The translations under genes were made by a program, and so were the position numbers. DNA of 64,000 nt, taken from contig CM055103.1 of the NCBI GenBank assembly GCA_029204225.1, positions 42,493,368-42,557,367 on the forward strand, read 5' to 3'. This document shows, piece by piece, positions 21,450 through 32,460 of this stretch. This DNA comes from Diphasiastrum complanatum (lineage: Eukaryota > Streptophyta > Lycopodiopsida > Lycopodiales > Lycopodiaceae). How positions within the stretch are numbered: the first letter of the stretch is position 1; each line of letters starts with the position of its first letter. Below the pieces are notes generated by a model. It was not told where the DNA came from and made no database searches. It saw only the letters and a list, made by a program, of their open reading frames with translations.

Positions 21450-22383
21450 CTGAATACTTTCCAACTTGTTTTCCAAAAAGTGAATTCTGTTAGCCTTGTC
21501 TTGTAAGCTCACTTCCTTCTTGTCCAATAAACCCTCTAGACCAAAAATAAATGATCAGCTGGAAAGATCTGCCAATTGGATCACCCACTAAAAACAAATG
21601 CAAACTCAAACATTATCAAAATCAATCCAAAAAACAATCCCTAACGAGTCTTTGTCATGCAATTCAGTTCTATAGCTGATTTGCACGACTCATGAGATGG
21701 AGACATGTCCATCTATGACCACAGAAGTTTGAATGCTTAGGCACTGTAGACCATTAACTTGTGAGGCCTTTGCCTGGACAAAGAATTTCAATTTTGCAGC
21801 TCAGATCTTCTGGGAATATGCTAGACCCATCCAAAAAATAAATCTGTTTCAAAGACTAGAATAATAAAAGTTTCTATGCCGATACGTTGGAATTTGTGAC
21901 CATTTGATCCTTGCACACGTATAGGAATCATAAATGTTACCTTTGTTGGATGTGCGTTGATTGTACTAGCATTTTCATGTACAAAAAAAACAACGCACAT
22001 CTGGAATTATGACAAGCCAACAAGAAGCTCAAGGCTCGAAGCATCAGAGCCTGCGCCTTTGTGGCACCAGTAACACTCTTATCCAACTTGACCAGCTGCG
22101 GAGGACATAAATGCTATCTTATAACGAAAACAAATAGTAAGTCGTAAAGTAGCAGGGGGCTTTGCGAAAGCAACTGACCTATAATCTTCAACTTAGACTT
22201 GAGGTCGTCAACCTCATTAGCGAAAGCGACCTTAGACAGATCGGCTTCCACATCTTCTGCTTGCCGGACATTAGCAACATCCAACTGCTCCTTCTCAGCA
22301 ATGGTGAGGCCTCCATCAGCCAAAACCAGCAACTCAATGCCCGCCAAAGCAATCAAAAATGCAAGTAGCCAATATCTCCCCAT
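21450..22383 (-). pseudogene. 5' part of a probable host gene: signal peptide plus coiled coil (exons 1-2)
   Basis: Exon 1 (22179-22383) starts MGRYWLLAFLIALAG, a clear signal peptide ending near VLADGG, then an acidic stretch and the start of a coiled coil (DDLKSKLKII). Its donor ATAG|GTCAGT is phase 1. Exon 2 (21450-21535) has acceptor TCTAG|AGGG and donor TTCAG|GTATGC. Joined, the split codon gives Glu and the heptad pattern continues through GLLDKKEVSLQDKANRIHFL to ESIQ. Upstream, 22400-22560 read on the minus strand is CT-rich like a plant 5' untranslated region. The layout resembles plant secretory-pathway coiled-coil proteins annotated as DNA repair ATPase-related (Arabidopsis AT2G24420 type), a moderate-confidence guess. 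No further exon is found to the left, where the hAT composite begins, so the gene is either cut off or has a TE-filled intron. Confidence 0.5.
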
Positions 22384-24831
22384 ATGCATCGTGAGACTTG
22401 TGCACAATCCCCCGATCCTAAAGAATCTAAAACCAATCAAGCAAAACTGATGAACTTCAATACTCAGATAAGCGCAGAGGAAGAACAGCAAAGAAATAGA
22501 TGCAAGCTATGTGTGCGCGTACATGAGAGAGAGGAGATGAAGAAGAAGAAAGGATAACGAAGATGCAGGAATCTTTTGCGTCGCACAAACCATAATTCTT
22601 CAACGCTATTGTCTATTGATTCTTCTGCTTGAGGTGTTCACACTGCCACGCGGCTACTGATGAGTAGTTTTCAGATCCGGGATGCCATGTAGTGAATAAC
22701 GTGTTTTATGTGGCCTTTTCATTAAACACACATACCTGCACTTCGAGTCTTGCACGGTCCTGAAACCACTTTTGGCTCTATTTTCATCTCTTGTTTCCAG
22801 GCTCCACCTTTTAATTGAGATTGTGTAAACCAAGTACAAGTTCCACTTCTAGAGAATAAGTATAGGTCCTATGGTCATGCTCACACACGCGGGTTTTATG
22901 CCCCCTAAATGATCCTCGGCCCTGAAGGGCACCTCCACTCGCGGGATGTTAAGTCCTACTCTAGACTCTAGAGATACAAGCCTTCCCTGCCATGATGATA
23001 GTCAAAATTTGGGTGTGGACATCAAATGATAGGTTGTCATATGGCATTTGCACATTTTGTCAAAATGTGCATCTATTGTGTATTACCTTGTCAACGGTTG
23101 TCTACATACACATTTAATCAAAATGTGTGTGTACCATAAAAGTTCTATAGTATAAGAATGACAAAAAATATTCATTTATGAAGGTAAATGCAAAATACAA
23201 AGAAAAAATTAGTACATATCATAAGGGGGTTGCCATTTCGCAAGCTATAGTGGAAGCAACCCTCCAGTCCATATTTGGCTTTTTTTCTTTTTTGTGCATA
23301 AAAGCATGTTCCTTCAAGTAAACATCACACAAAAAAATAAAAAGATGTGTTTGCATGTACCAAAACTTGTGATAATCTATTTACGGTCTTGATTTTAAGA
23401 TTCCTTGTCACATACTTTGGCATTGCCTTGCATATGGGTTAAGGTTGGTCAAGGAAGTTTGTGAAAAGACAAAATCTAGAAATTTACTCTACAAATATAG
23501 AACCACATGCACTAGCAAGGACTATTGTGAAGATCTAAGCATGTCAAGGTATTGTCAATTATTGTCAAGCAAAAGAAAACACATGCAAGAAAACTTGGTA
23601 AATTAGGATGCACTAGGTAATTAGGTTAAAATCATTAAAATGCTATGCAATGAAGGCAATGAGTAACATGCAAGTTTTGACACTACCTGCGTATGTGTGC
23701 ACGCGCACATGTGCCCTCTATGAAGGGTTATTTCTCTCATGTAGATACATTGACAAAAAGACGAGAATGTTTTTGTTATCAATGCCCGCAAGCAACACCA
23801 GAATCTAGTATAGTGTGCATACTAGGCCGATCTTTACTACTTCAAAGAGTCTTACATTTGTATTGCCACCTTAAGCCATTGACAAGTAGCTATCTTCTTC
23901 ATACCCAATTATGACCTACCCAAAAATTCTCCCGTTGCAACTCGAATACATTAAAGAATGGCGCTCATAACTATTGTGTTATGTGTTGTGCATGAAGGTG
24001 GTGTCTTCATTATTAGATAACATTTGTGTACAATTATGGCGTTAAGTCCTCCAATAGCTTGGAAGCTCACAAGATATATATCTGGACAATTTTGACAAGC
24101 TATGATGCTCCACCAACATTCGAAATAAATTTTGTTCTAGCTAGTAATCTTATTCTTGAAAGCCTTGAAAGAAACTAAAACTCCAAAGGTATGTAGAAGG
24201 AAGCAACTTGTGTTTCCAATAGAAGTTCATGGAGACTAGATTCCCTATGGGTTCATGAATCAACTTTTGAGAATTAATGTCACACAATGGCAAGTGATAC
24301 CCTACTTCATGCAAGGATTGGTAGCTTTGTGCATGTTGGCTACTACAATATTTCTCACATGTGTTAGCTTGCTTCACACCTCACCCAACCCAAACCATAT
24401 ATCAAGATGTTTAGTTTAATGATTCATGCATGAACATATGCAACTAGTTTTCATGTTACATTCTTGCAAGACATACTTGCACATGGGCATAGTTGTGTTG
24501 CTTTTGAGCAATTCTAATTATTGTGATTGCTACTTCTAAACAGTTCTAGTTTATGAATACATGTTTTCTATGAGCAAATTTTCATAGTATATGCAAGCTA
24601 TTTTTTTGGCTTTGCTATTCAAAGGAGCAAATAATTCGATGATTGTCTACTCTAACTTAGCCTCTCGATTATTTTTGCTTTCTAGCGCAACCTTATGTTT
24701 AACCATACTTTACCTTCATAAAGTTGTGTAGTTTAGACCATAAGCGTGCAACAAATTGAGATATTCATAGTAGTCTTAACATATATGATTTTTTTTTCCA
24801 TGTCTTATTTTCCCGTCAAAAAGATGGACAT
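22384..24831. other. intergenic DNA upstream of the coiled-coil gene
   Basis: The first 180 bases probably hold the 5' untranslated region and core promoter of the minus-strand gene. The remainder is AT-rich with no convincing coding sequence; a 73-codon plus-strand ORF at 23693-23914 has no recognisable motif. A near-perfect hairpin lies at 23050-23070 and a related one near 23108-23131. Confidence 0.5.
23050..23070. repeat. short perfect hairpin
   Basis: Nine bases, GCACATTTT, are followed by a GTC loop and the exact inverse AAAATGTGC. A related palindrome, ACACATTT...AAATGTGT, lies about 50 bp to the right. They could be the remnant of a small foldback element. Confidence 0.6.
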
Positions 24832-24840
24832 GACCACAAC

Positions 24841-25542
24841 GGGTTTTGACATTCTGCGAGTAGATTTTTTGCGGGTTTGCGAGTTTCTTTCTTGCCATGA
24901 GTCAATAAAAAGATAGCACCTGGTGTGCTATCTTTTTTATGCCACTACTTGAATGTTTATTAGTAAAAATTGTGGTTTGGCACATAGTTAAAAATTTTGA
25001 CTAAATCACTTGGCACGCTGGCGTTCTACAAAAAAAAAAGAAAAAATTGACTGAATCACTTGGCCTGCTGGCGTGCCAAGTTGAAAAATATATATATATA
25101 TATATTTGTTCAACCGACCACTTTAGCACACCAGCATGCTAAGGAGGTGGTGGGCTACCAGGGCAAAAAAAAAATTGTCCTGGCAACCTACCACCATAGC
25201 ACATCGGTGTGCTATGATGGTGGGCTGCAAACAAAACAAAATAAAAATTTGCCGTAGCAACCAACCACCTTAGCACGCCGGTGTGCTAAGGTGGTCTTCT
25301 AAAAAAAAAAAAATTCCTGAATCACTTGGCACGTCGGCGTGCCAAGTGATTCAGTCAAAAAAAAAAATTCTTTTTGTAGCACATGGCCAAAATTGATTTT
25401 TGACTTCAAAATTTTGGCACAATTCTTATTAATAGACATTCAAATAGTGGCATAAAAAGATAGCACACCATGTGCTATCTTTTTATTGACTCATGGCAAG
25501 AAAGAAACTCGCAAAAAATTTACTCGCAGAATGCCAAGGCCC
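24841..25542. mobile_element. MULE-type MITE with long terminal inverted repeats
   Basis: The first about 130 bp and last about 150 bp are inverted copies: left GGGTTTTGACATTCTGCGAGTAG and, in reverse complement on the right, GGGCCTTGGCATTCTGCGAGTAA, continuing through TTTCTTTCTTGCCATGAGTC. The flanks are GACCACAAC (24832-24840) and GACCACAGC (25543-25551), a 9-bp target-site duplication with one mismatch, as expected for Mutator-like elements. At 702 bp with no coding capacity it is non-autonomous. Its interior is a series of palindromes around GCACGCCGGCGTGC-like cores. Confidence 0.85.
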
Positions 25543-25551
25543 GACCACAGC

Positions 25552-26774
25552 ATGAGACATGTAAGAGCAAAATCACTCATCCAAACCTAGATCAATTCAA
25601 GATCTAGCCCCCGAGCCATGCCATGTGAATACTAAAGGAGAAGAAAGCAGCTGGTAACCTAAAGCATAGAGTAGATGGGCGAGTTTCTACCCCAATATAT
25701 AGAGGGTATAGTCTTGTGCATGAACTCATACAATCCAACAATAAATAGGTCACAACTCCCATGTAGTCTTCATGCATATATCAGTCACACGTATATGCAC
25801 TACTCCATATGTCTCATTGAAAGTGTCTAGGTCCCCTCAAGGTTATTAGTTGACATGGAATTAAATCGAGGCGTAACCAACAATCTCGAGTACTAGAGGG
25901 CCAATCTACCATATTAGAACTATTCCAAATCCTTAGCAGAATATGTTCATAACATTCTCCCTCTCTTAAATAGGTTCTGTCTTCAGAACAGAGAAGAAAA
26001 AATCTGAGATACAATTTCTTAACTTGCAACTTCTGCCCAAGAATCATTACCCTTAGAGCAAATACTCAAAGATATAACAATTATCCAATTGTTTGTCTTT
26101 ACACATGAGTATTGATTCAGAATCAAAAAATACATTAAGCGATAAATCATGTGATTGGGTTGATCCTCTCCAAATAAAAGACATCACCTTCATGTAATCT
26201 CAATTACATGAACCACTAGGTGAATCAACTCTTTATTTCAGAGATCAAGTCCAAAAGCTTAAAAAAATCCATTGAATCATAGTCTAAATTTGTCCACAGT
26301 TCCTTGTAGATAATAGTGCTTCTTGGTATGAATGTTTTTAGAATATCACAATATTCCAAGGCACAACAATTCAATCAACCAAAATCTCTAGGAGATCTAG
26401 TAAGTCTTAGACACCGTAATCCAATCTAGAGCACTTTAGTTACTCTATGAGTTATTGCCCCATTTCTAACATCACATGCAAGAAATCAACAATTTATCTG
26501 AATCTCAATAGATTTAATTGTCTCCCTAAGATCCAGATACGTAGACTGAACTTGTACACAAGCACATATAGACTACAATTTGTAGTAGAATACCATTCAC
26601 TAAAGTAAGCAAAACTCTCCATAAGCAAAAACAATTTACTTTACGAGAAATACTTGTGAGATTCATATATTCTCAATGAAATACTAGAGAAAAGCGATAT
26701 AGATTTCAAAACCCGGATTTGGATTCTCAACTCATTTAATAGATCATAAATTACTCAACATACTTAAGAATCAA
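25552..26774. other. AT-rich sequence left of the minus-strand copia element
   Basis: No coding region is convincing. If the copia element to the right is complete at this end, its 3' untranslated region and 3' LTR should be here, but I cannot match this stretch to the LTR at 31127-31830. The 3' LTR is therefore lost or too diverged to see. Confidence 0.45.
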
Positions 26775-26780
26775 CACATT

Positions 26781-28238
26781 TCAAGCTTTACTTAGTGGGT
26801 TTGTAAAGATATCAGCTGTCATTTCCTCTGCGGGTATGAAGACTGTCTTCGGTATCTTCTTCTCGACCAAGTCCCGAATCACATGACACTTGATAGCTAT
26901 GTGCTTCATTTTCGAGTGAAATACAAGATCTTTCGTAAGATAGATTGCTGAAGTGTTATCCATTAACAAGACATAAGGATCAAAACTAGATTCATCAAAT
27001 CCTTCCAATATCTGTTTAATCCAGATCAGCTCGTTTGCCATCTTGGCTGCTGCTATATATTCCGCTTCACAGGAAGATTGAGCTACTGATGTTTGCTTCT
27101 TGCTAATCCAGAGTATGGCAGTGCCAAATGCTAGAGTACAACCTCCTAAAATACTTTTGTTATCATCCTTCATGGATGCCCAGCTTGCGTCATTGTAAGA
27201 TTCTATGTGAAATCCAGCTTCCTTTGAATAACACAGTCCATAGTCTTTCGTTTCCTGGAGATATTGTAGTACTCTCTTTGCCAACTTCCAATGCAACGAT
27301 CTTGGGTTCTGATTATATTGGCTCAGCCTGTATACTGCAAATGCTATATCAAGTCTGGTGTTGTCTGCTAGATATAACAATGATCCAATCAGCCTACGAT
27401 AGGGTGTTTTGGCCATTCGTTCCTCTTCCTCGAGAGTCTGCGGACAATCTGCCTTGCTCAGTATTGTTCCAGGTATCATGGGAGTATGCACACCTTTTCA
27501 TTCGAGCATGTTGAAGTCTTCAATGATCTTTTGAGTGTACTTTTGTTGGTGAAGATACAACTTACCACCTTTAAAGTTTCTCACGATCTGCAAGCCTAGA
27601 TAGATTTTACCTTCTCCTAGGTCATCAATCTCAAATATTTCAGAAATGTCTCTTTTGACATCTGAAATTAACTTATCTCTTCTTGAGAAGATAAGCGTGT
27701 CATCAACATAAACAGCTAGAATGATTATTTCATTTTGAACATGCTTGACATAGACATTTGATTCAACAAATAGAGGTTTGAAGCCTATGGAACGTAGTGT
27801 TTCGTCCTTCTTTCTATACCATTGTCTCGCTGCTTGTTTCAGACCATAAATGTTTTTATTTATGTGTCCATATTCTGGATATTCTTGGCTTACAAAACCA
27901 AGTGGTTGGTCCATGAATAAGTCTTCTTCCAATTCTGCGTACAAAAAAGCAGTTTTCTCATCCACAATATGGATTTTGAGATCATGAGCTACTGCATACG
28001 TGAATAACAAGCGAATTGATGTATGTTTGACTATCGGTGAGAAAGTATCAATATAGTTGATCCCATACTTCTGTGAAAATCCTTTAGCAACTAGCCTTGC
28101 CTTGTATCTGATGTTTTCTCCATCAGGACCTGTTTTGATCTTATAGATCCACTTGCACTTGACTGGTTTTCTGCCATCAGGTATAGGTGCAAGTGTCCAT
28201 ACATTGTTCTTGTACATGGATGACATTTCGTCCTCCAT
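26781..28238 (-). pseudogene. copia reverse transcriptase and RNase H
   Basis: The RT part has WIYKIKTGPDG, ARLVAKGFSQ, FLDD-equivalent YVDDTLIF and YGLKQAARQWY. The RNase H part has YLADNTRLDIAF, the DASWAS and SCEAEY motifs, and ends ADIFTNPLSKA with a stop at 26781. The two parts are a single frame separated by one TGA at about 27498-27500. A TAG also lies just upstream of the first Met. The catalytic Asp pair of RT and the acidic RNase H residues are present, so damage is slight. Confidence 0.8.
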
Positions 28239-28500
28239 TGTCTAAATCCAGCGATCTTTATCTGGTCCATCTATAGCTTTCTCAAATGTTTGATATTCGT
28301 CAGAGAATCCACAAAATTCTTTTTGGTGGTTTTTGTTGTCTATCAGATCTTCTCACAGGTGGTTTCGAGTTTGACTCTGTAGGTTCCAAGTTCGATTCTA
28401 ATTCGAGCTTTTCTGCTAGAATTCGAGCTGACGATTCGAGTTTGTTAGGCACTCGATCTTGACCTCCCTCTGAATCTGGTAACTCTCTTTCATCTTCTGT

Positions 28501-29880
28501 TTATTTTTCTTCTGCTGTTGTTGGTAGCTCATAATAATATTTGAGAATTTCATAGCCGACTAGATCACTGTCCACTATGTATTTCGTCTCATCAAACTTA
28601 ACATCTCGGACAACTTTTATCTTGCCAGTTTTGGGTACATAAACACGATAATATGACAAATGTAACTCGAATCCTACTAGAAAACCTTGTTCAGTCTTTT
28701 CATCGAGTTTCTTTCTCAGCTTATCCAGTATGTGCATATACATTGCGCATCCAAATGTCCGACCACCATGTGCAAGATTTGGCTTTGATTTCCACCATAT
28801 CTCATGAGGAGTTTTATCTAGTATTCGAGATTTCAAAATACGATTCTGAAGATAGTTTGATGTAGCCACTACTTCTGCCCACAACTGTTTTGGTGCCTTC
28901 GCATGAGCCATCATACACCTTGCAGCTTCCATCAGTGTACGATTCCATCGTTCAGCTATTCCATTGTGCTGAGGTGTGTAAGATGCAGTCTTCGTGTGCA
29001 TAATACCTCAATCAATACAATAAGCTTTGAATTCGTTGGAAATGTACTCACCTCCACGATCTGTGCAAATTCGCTTCAACTTATTGCCTGTCTACTTCTC
29101 AGCCCAATTCATATACTCAACGAATTTCTCGAAAGCTTCAAATTTAGTACAAATAAAGTATACTACATCGAACTTGCTAAAGTCATCAATAAACATAATG
29201 AAGTACTTTGCATCACCCAACAACAATACTCCAAATGGTCTACAAATATCTGAATGCACAATTTCAAGCACCTTAGTTGCTTTATAAACATCCTTACTGA
29301 AAGGTGTTCTGGTCATTTTGTCTTTAAGACAAGATTCGCAGGTAGTTCGAATATCTCTACTATTGATTTCGACTCCTTGAATTCTCTGACTTTTGTTGGC
29401 TTGGTACAAGGCTTCCATGTTCATGTGACATAGCCTCTTGAGCCACAGTACATCTTTTGATTCTTGAGTTTGATTGACTTGTTCGATTCTTGTTCGAATG
29501 TTCAGGTGATATAAATTTCTTTCTCTATTGTCTTTAGCAACCAGGTTATTAGAATCTTCCTCAAACAGTTTACAAGAATTCTTCGTGAAGGTTATTGACA
29601 TGCCTGTATTGACTATCTTAGCAACGGATAGAAGATCTTTATCAAGAGTAGGGACATAGAGAACTTCCTCCAGTTTCTTGTCTCCTTGATTCGTGTCCAG
29701 CCATAATACACCAGTTTCATCAACCACGTGTTTAGAACCGTCTCCAAGTATAATGAATCTTGAATAGTTCATTTTCTTGTACTCAGACAAAATTTGTTTT
29801 GAGGAAACAAAATGTGAGGTGGCTTCCAAATCAAGTACTACTTCTTGAATTGGATGAACAACATAGATTAGTACTAACAT
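28501..29880 (-). pseudogene. copia protease and integrase
   Basis: The 5' part carries the protease-like segment WLDTNQGDKK after a degenerate LDLEATSHFV box (the usual DSGAT is not intact) and then the GAG-pre-integrase domain (LWLKRLCHMN, CESCLKDKMTRTPFSK). The integrase core follows with HSDICRPFG, FIDDFSKF, RICTDRGGEY and PQHNGIAERWNR, so the D, D and E residues are present. A TAG and a TGA at about 29090 and 29008 interrupt the core. The reading then continues to the linker before the RT. Confidence 0.75.
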
Positions 29881-30854
29881 AAGCTGCTGAATTTCTTGTT
29901 GTCCTGTCTTCTGCTGCTTTGGAGCATTCTGCTTTGTCTTCGACGTAGTTTGAATATGAAGGTTCGCTTTGATTCTGTTCCTTTTTTTTTTTGGGATTAT
30001 GATAACAGTCTACTGCTGCATGACCCCATTTATGACAATATATGCATTCAATCTTTGGATTTAGCCAACACTTTTCTTCTGTGTGACCTAATCTTGCAGA
30101 TGTTGCAGATCTTCTTATCACCAGAATTCTTCTGTTGTTTTCCAGATTGTTGTTCATTAGTCTTAGACTCATTCTTCTTAGACTACTCCCTCTTAAACTT
30201 AGAATTCTTAGAAGATTTATTCTTCTGAGTAAATAGAGCATTTTTTGAATCACCATTGTCGTCATAGCATTCATGAGCTTCTACTTCCTCCTTAACTTCG
30301 TCTATTGCCTTTTGAAGTGTCATTGTCACATCTTTCGCCAATAAGGTTTGAGTTGTGTGGAATGACCTGGGCAGGGCTTCAAGAAAATAACTAAGCTGTT
30401 TTCCCTTAGAAATTGTATTTTCTATACCAAAATTCGGCAAGAAAATAAACAGATCTTTAATCTTTCGCACGAATGTGTACAGGTCTTTACCGTCCCACTG
30501 TAGGTAAGCTAAATGGCCTTCCAAGAACATGATCTGATTATGAGATCGAGTCTCATTCTTGGTATGCAATTTTTTCCATAAATCCTTTGCATTTGAAATT
30601 GATGTAAGATCTAGCATTATATTGTCATGCATCGAAGACGCAATAATTGCTATAGCTTTGTCATTTTTTAAACTCCATTCTCAAAGTTCTTTGCCAGGAT
30701 TAGCTTCTGGCTTCTCCTCAATTGGTTCTACCCATTGCCATAGACCTTCGTCCTTCAACAAGAGTGAAGTCTTTAATTTCCAAATCAAGTAGTTTGAACC
30801 TTCTAGGTCCAAGATTGTAGTGATCTTAGCTTGAATATTGGTAATCGACGACAT
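29831..30854 (-). pseudogene. copia gag with two zinc knuckles
   Basis: The ATG at 30854 begins MSSITNIQAKITTILDLEGS and continues NYLIWKLKTSLLL, the typical copia gag N-terminus, with one stop near 30680. The capsid region contains LWKKLHTKNETRS and FLEGHLAYLQ. Two CCHC knuckles follow across a frameshift: a degenerate CNICK...GHTEEKC and an intact CIYCHKWGHAAVDC. The 30438-30632 part is repeated in inverted orientation in the element leader at 30919-31109. Confidence 0.75.
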
Positions 30855-30918
30855 CTTTTAATTTTGAATAACCTCCAGATAGAGGCTTATTGATGGATGT
30901 ATAAAGAATGATGAGAGG

Positions 30919-31109
30919 CATGAAAATATAATGCTAGATCTTACATCAATTTCAAACGCAAAGGATTTATGGGAAGAATTGCAAACCAAGAACGAGACTC
31001 GATCTCGTATTCAGAACATGTTCTTGGAAGACAATTAACTTACCTACAGTGGGATAGCAAAGACTTGAACACATTCATGTGAAAGATTAAAGATTTATTT
31101 ATTTTCTTG
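30919..31109 (+). repeat. inverted copy of gag sequence in the copia leader
   Basis: This 191-bp stretch matches the reverse complement of 30438-30632 with few differences; TATAATGCTAGATCTTACATC and GAGACTCGATCTC are shared exactly. It lies between the PBS and the gag ATG of the minus-strand element. A transcript of the element would therefore contain an inverted repeat with arms of about 190 bp and a spacer of about 290 bp. Confidence 0.85.
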
Positions 31110-31126
31110 TAGAGCTCTGATATCAC

Positions 31127-31830
31127 TGTAGAAAAAATAGTAATTATTCTTTCACAAAGAACACGATGCAAGTTTGAATAAATCAAACTAATAGCAGTGT
31201 CTTCAATCGGGATTGTATCTGAGCTATGTACTAATAGAAGAGTATTAGTTCTGATTGGATATGCATGCGAAAATTATATGTGGAAGTAAGAGACAACTTA
31301 AGACAATTTAGACAGTAAGAAACTATTGATCAAAAAATGAATTTTTATAACTCTGAATATGATTCATCAATATACATCTCTTGATGTCTTATCTCATTGT
31401 TGTGTCTCTGATTGAGTGAGTGTGTTACAACGAGTAGTGCACATGTATTCATATTGCTATAGGACAGGTCTTTTGGTCTTTTATTTATAGGTCTTTTGGC
31501 CTTTCAATGTTGTAACAATAGATATATAACTGTTTATGACAGTTGATATTCAAATAGACGCTCTGTTTCCAAGGTCGAATAAATTTTGTTCGCGAATTAT
31601 TCGCGACAATCCACTTCTTCGTCTCAGCTTTGTGTTTCGCGAATTGTTCGCGACACTTGTCTCTTCACGACATTTTTGTCTTTCGCGAATTGTTCGCGAT
31701 AGATGACAATTCTTGAGCTTGAAGAAGAAATCTAGAATATTTCGTTAATTGTTCGAGATAGTTTTGCAACAGGTGAGCTTGGAGAACAGTCCAGAAGATT
31801 TCGCGAATTGTTCGCGACAATTTCTCAACA
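31127..31830 (-). repeat. copia 5' LTR with repeated TTCGCGAA motif
   Basis: On the minus strand it runs from TGTTGAGAAATTGTCGCG to TTTCTACA, followed by one G and a PBS-like TGATATCAGAGC. The outer 250 bp carries four close copies of TTCGCGAATTGTTCGCGA (at about 31589, 31636, 31682 and 31799) plus a degenerate one at 31741. The TTTCGCGAA core resembles plant E2F-type sites, so these may be promoter or enhancer elements, but that is inference. Confidence 0.65.
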
Positions 31831-32460
31831 TCAAAGAAAGTCTAGGACATCTTGAGCACATTATACGAAGTGCAAGATATAGCTTCCAAGCTACATCTCA
31901 AGAAGAAATTTTACTCCCTCAAGATGGCAAATGGTAATTCCCTGCAGAATCACATCAACCAGTTCAAAAACCTGTTGAAGCAAATGGCCACTGTCGGATC
32001 TGTCATAGACGATCAAGACACAATAATACAACTGCTTACACACTTGTCAAGTTCATACGACAGTTATGGGTGATGATCATCACGATGCATCCAGAGCTGA
32101 CTCTTTTAATAGTCATTGCAATGTTGTTGCAGGAAGACATGCAGAGGAACGAAGCCTCTAGTTCCTCAGCCGATCCTCATGCCTTGTACACCAACAAAGG
32201 CACGACTAAGTAGAAGAAGAAGAAAGGCTCGAAGCAATCAAAGCAAGACCAGAAACCAACACAGCACAAAGAACAGTCAAATCTGCAGACTAAGTAGAAG
32301 TTGTTCTACAGATACTGCAAGAAAAACAACCACGAGATTCAAGACTGCCGGATACTACAAGCAAAGAACAACAGCAAGGGACAGTCAAATCAAGTGGCCA
32401 ATGCAGCTACAAAAGCTCCACAACCCACTCAAGAAGTGGATCATGATGCCTTCATGACCA
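31825..32460 (+). pseudogene. copia A gag (C-terminal part)
   Basis: The frame begins at AACATCAAAGAAAGTC with SKEV-stop-DILSTLYEVQDIAS; the stop is TAG where this motif usually has TGG. It continues LKKKFYSLKMANGNSLQNHI and LTHLSSSYDSY, typical of copia gag (UBN2-like). After a frameshift comes a Lys/Gln-rich region and a zinc knuckle whose first Cys is Tyr (YRYCKKNNHEIQDC). The frame ends at a TAA at about 32467, just before the protease sequence. Confidence 0.7.

Larger units (their letters stand above)
26775..31830 (-). mobile_element. Ty1/copia retrotransposon (minus strand)
   Basis: In transcription order there is a 5' LTR (31830 to 31127), a PBS-like TGATATCAGAGC at about 31115-31126, a leader holding an inverted piece of gag, then gag, protease, integrase, RT and RNase H. 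This is the copia order. Decay is modest: a few stops and frameshifts. The right edge falls in the gag of the plus-strand copia A, so this element seems to be nested in it. Confidence 0.75.

Noticed and set aside
22000-22098. Possible extra exon with acceptor CCGCAG in the intron of the coiled-coil gene
   Set aside because: The translation (LVKLDKSVTGATKAQALML) does not continue the coiled coil, no donor in phase is seen, and exons 1 and 2 join perfectly without it.
22654-22839. Short minus ORF upstream of the coiled-coil gene as an upstream exon
   Set aside because: No splice donor leading to exon 1 was recognised, and exon 1 already begins with a signal peptide.
23693-23914. 73-codon ORF with Cys pairs (CFCYQC), possible small secreted protein or zinc finger
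   Set aside because: No signal peptide, no conserved spacing, single copy in the window and an AT-rich non-coding neighbourhood.
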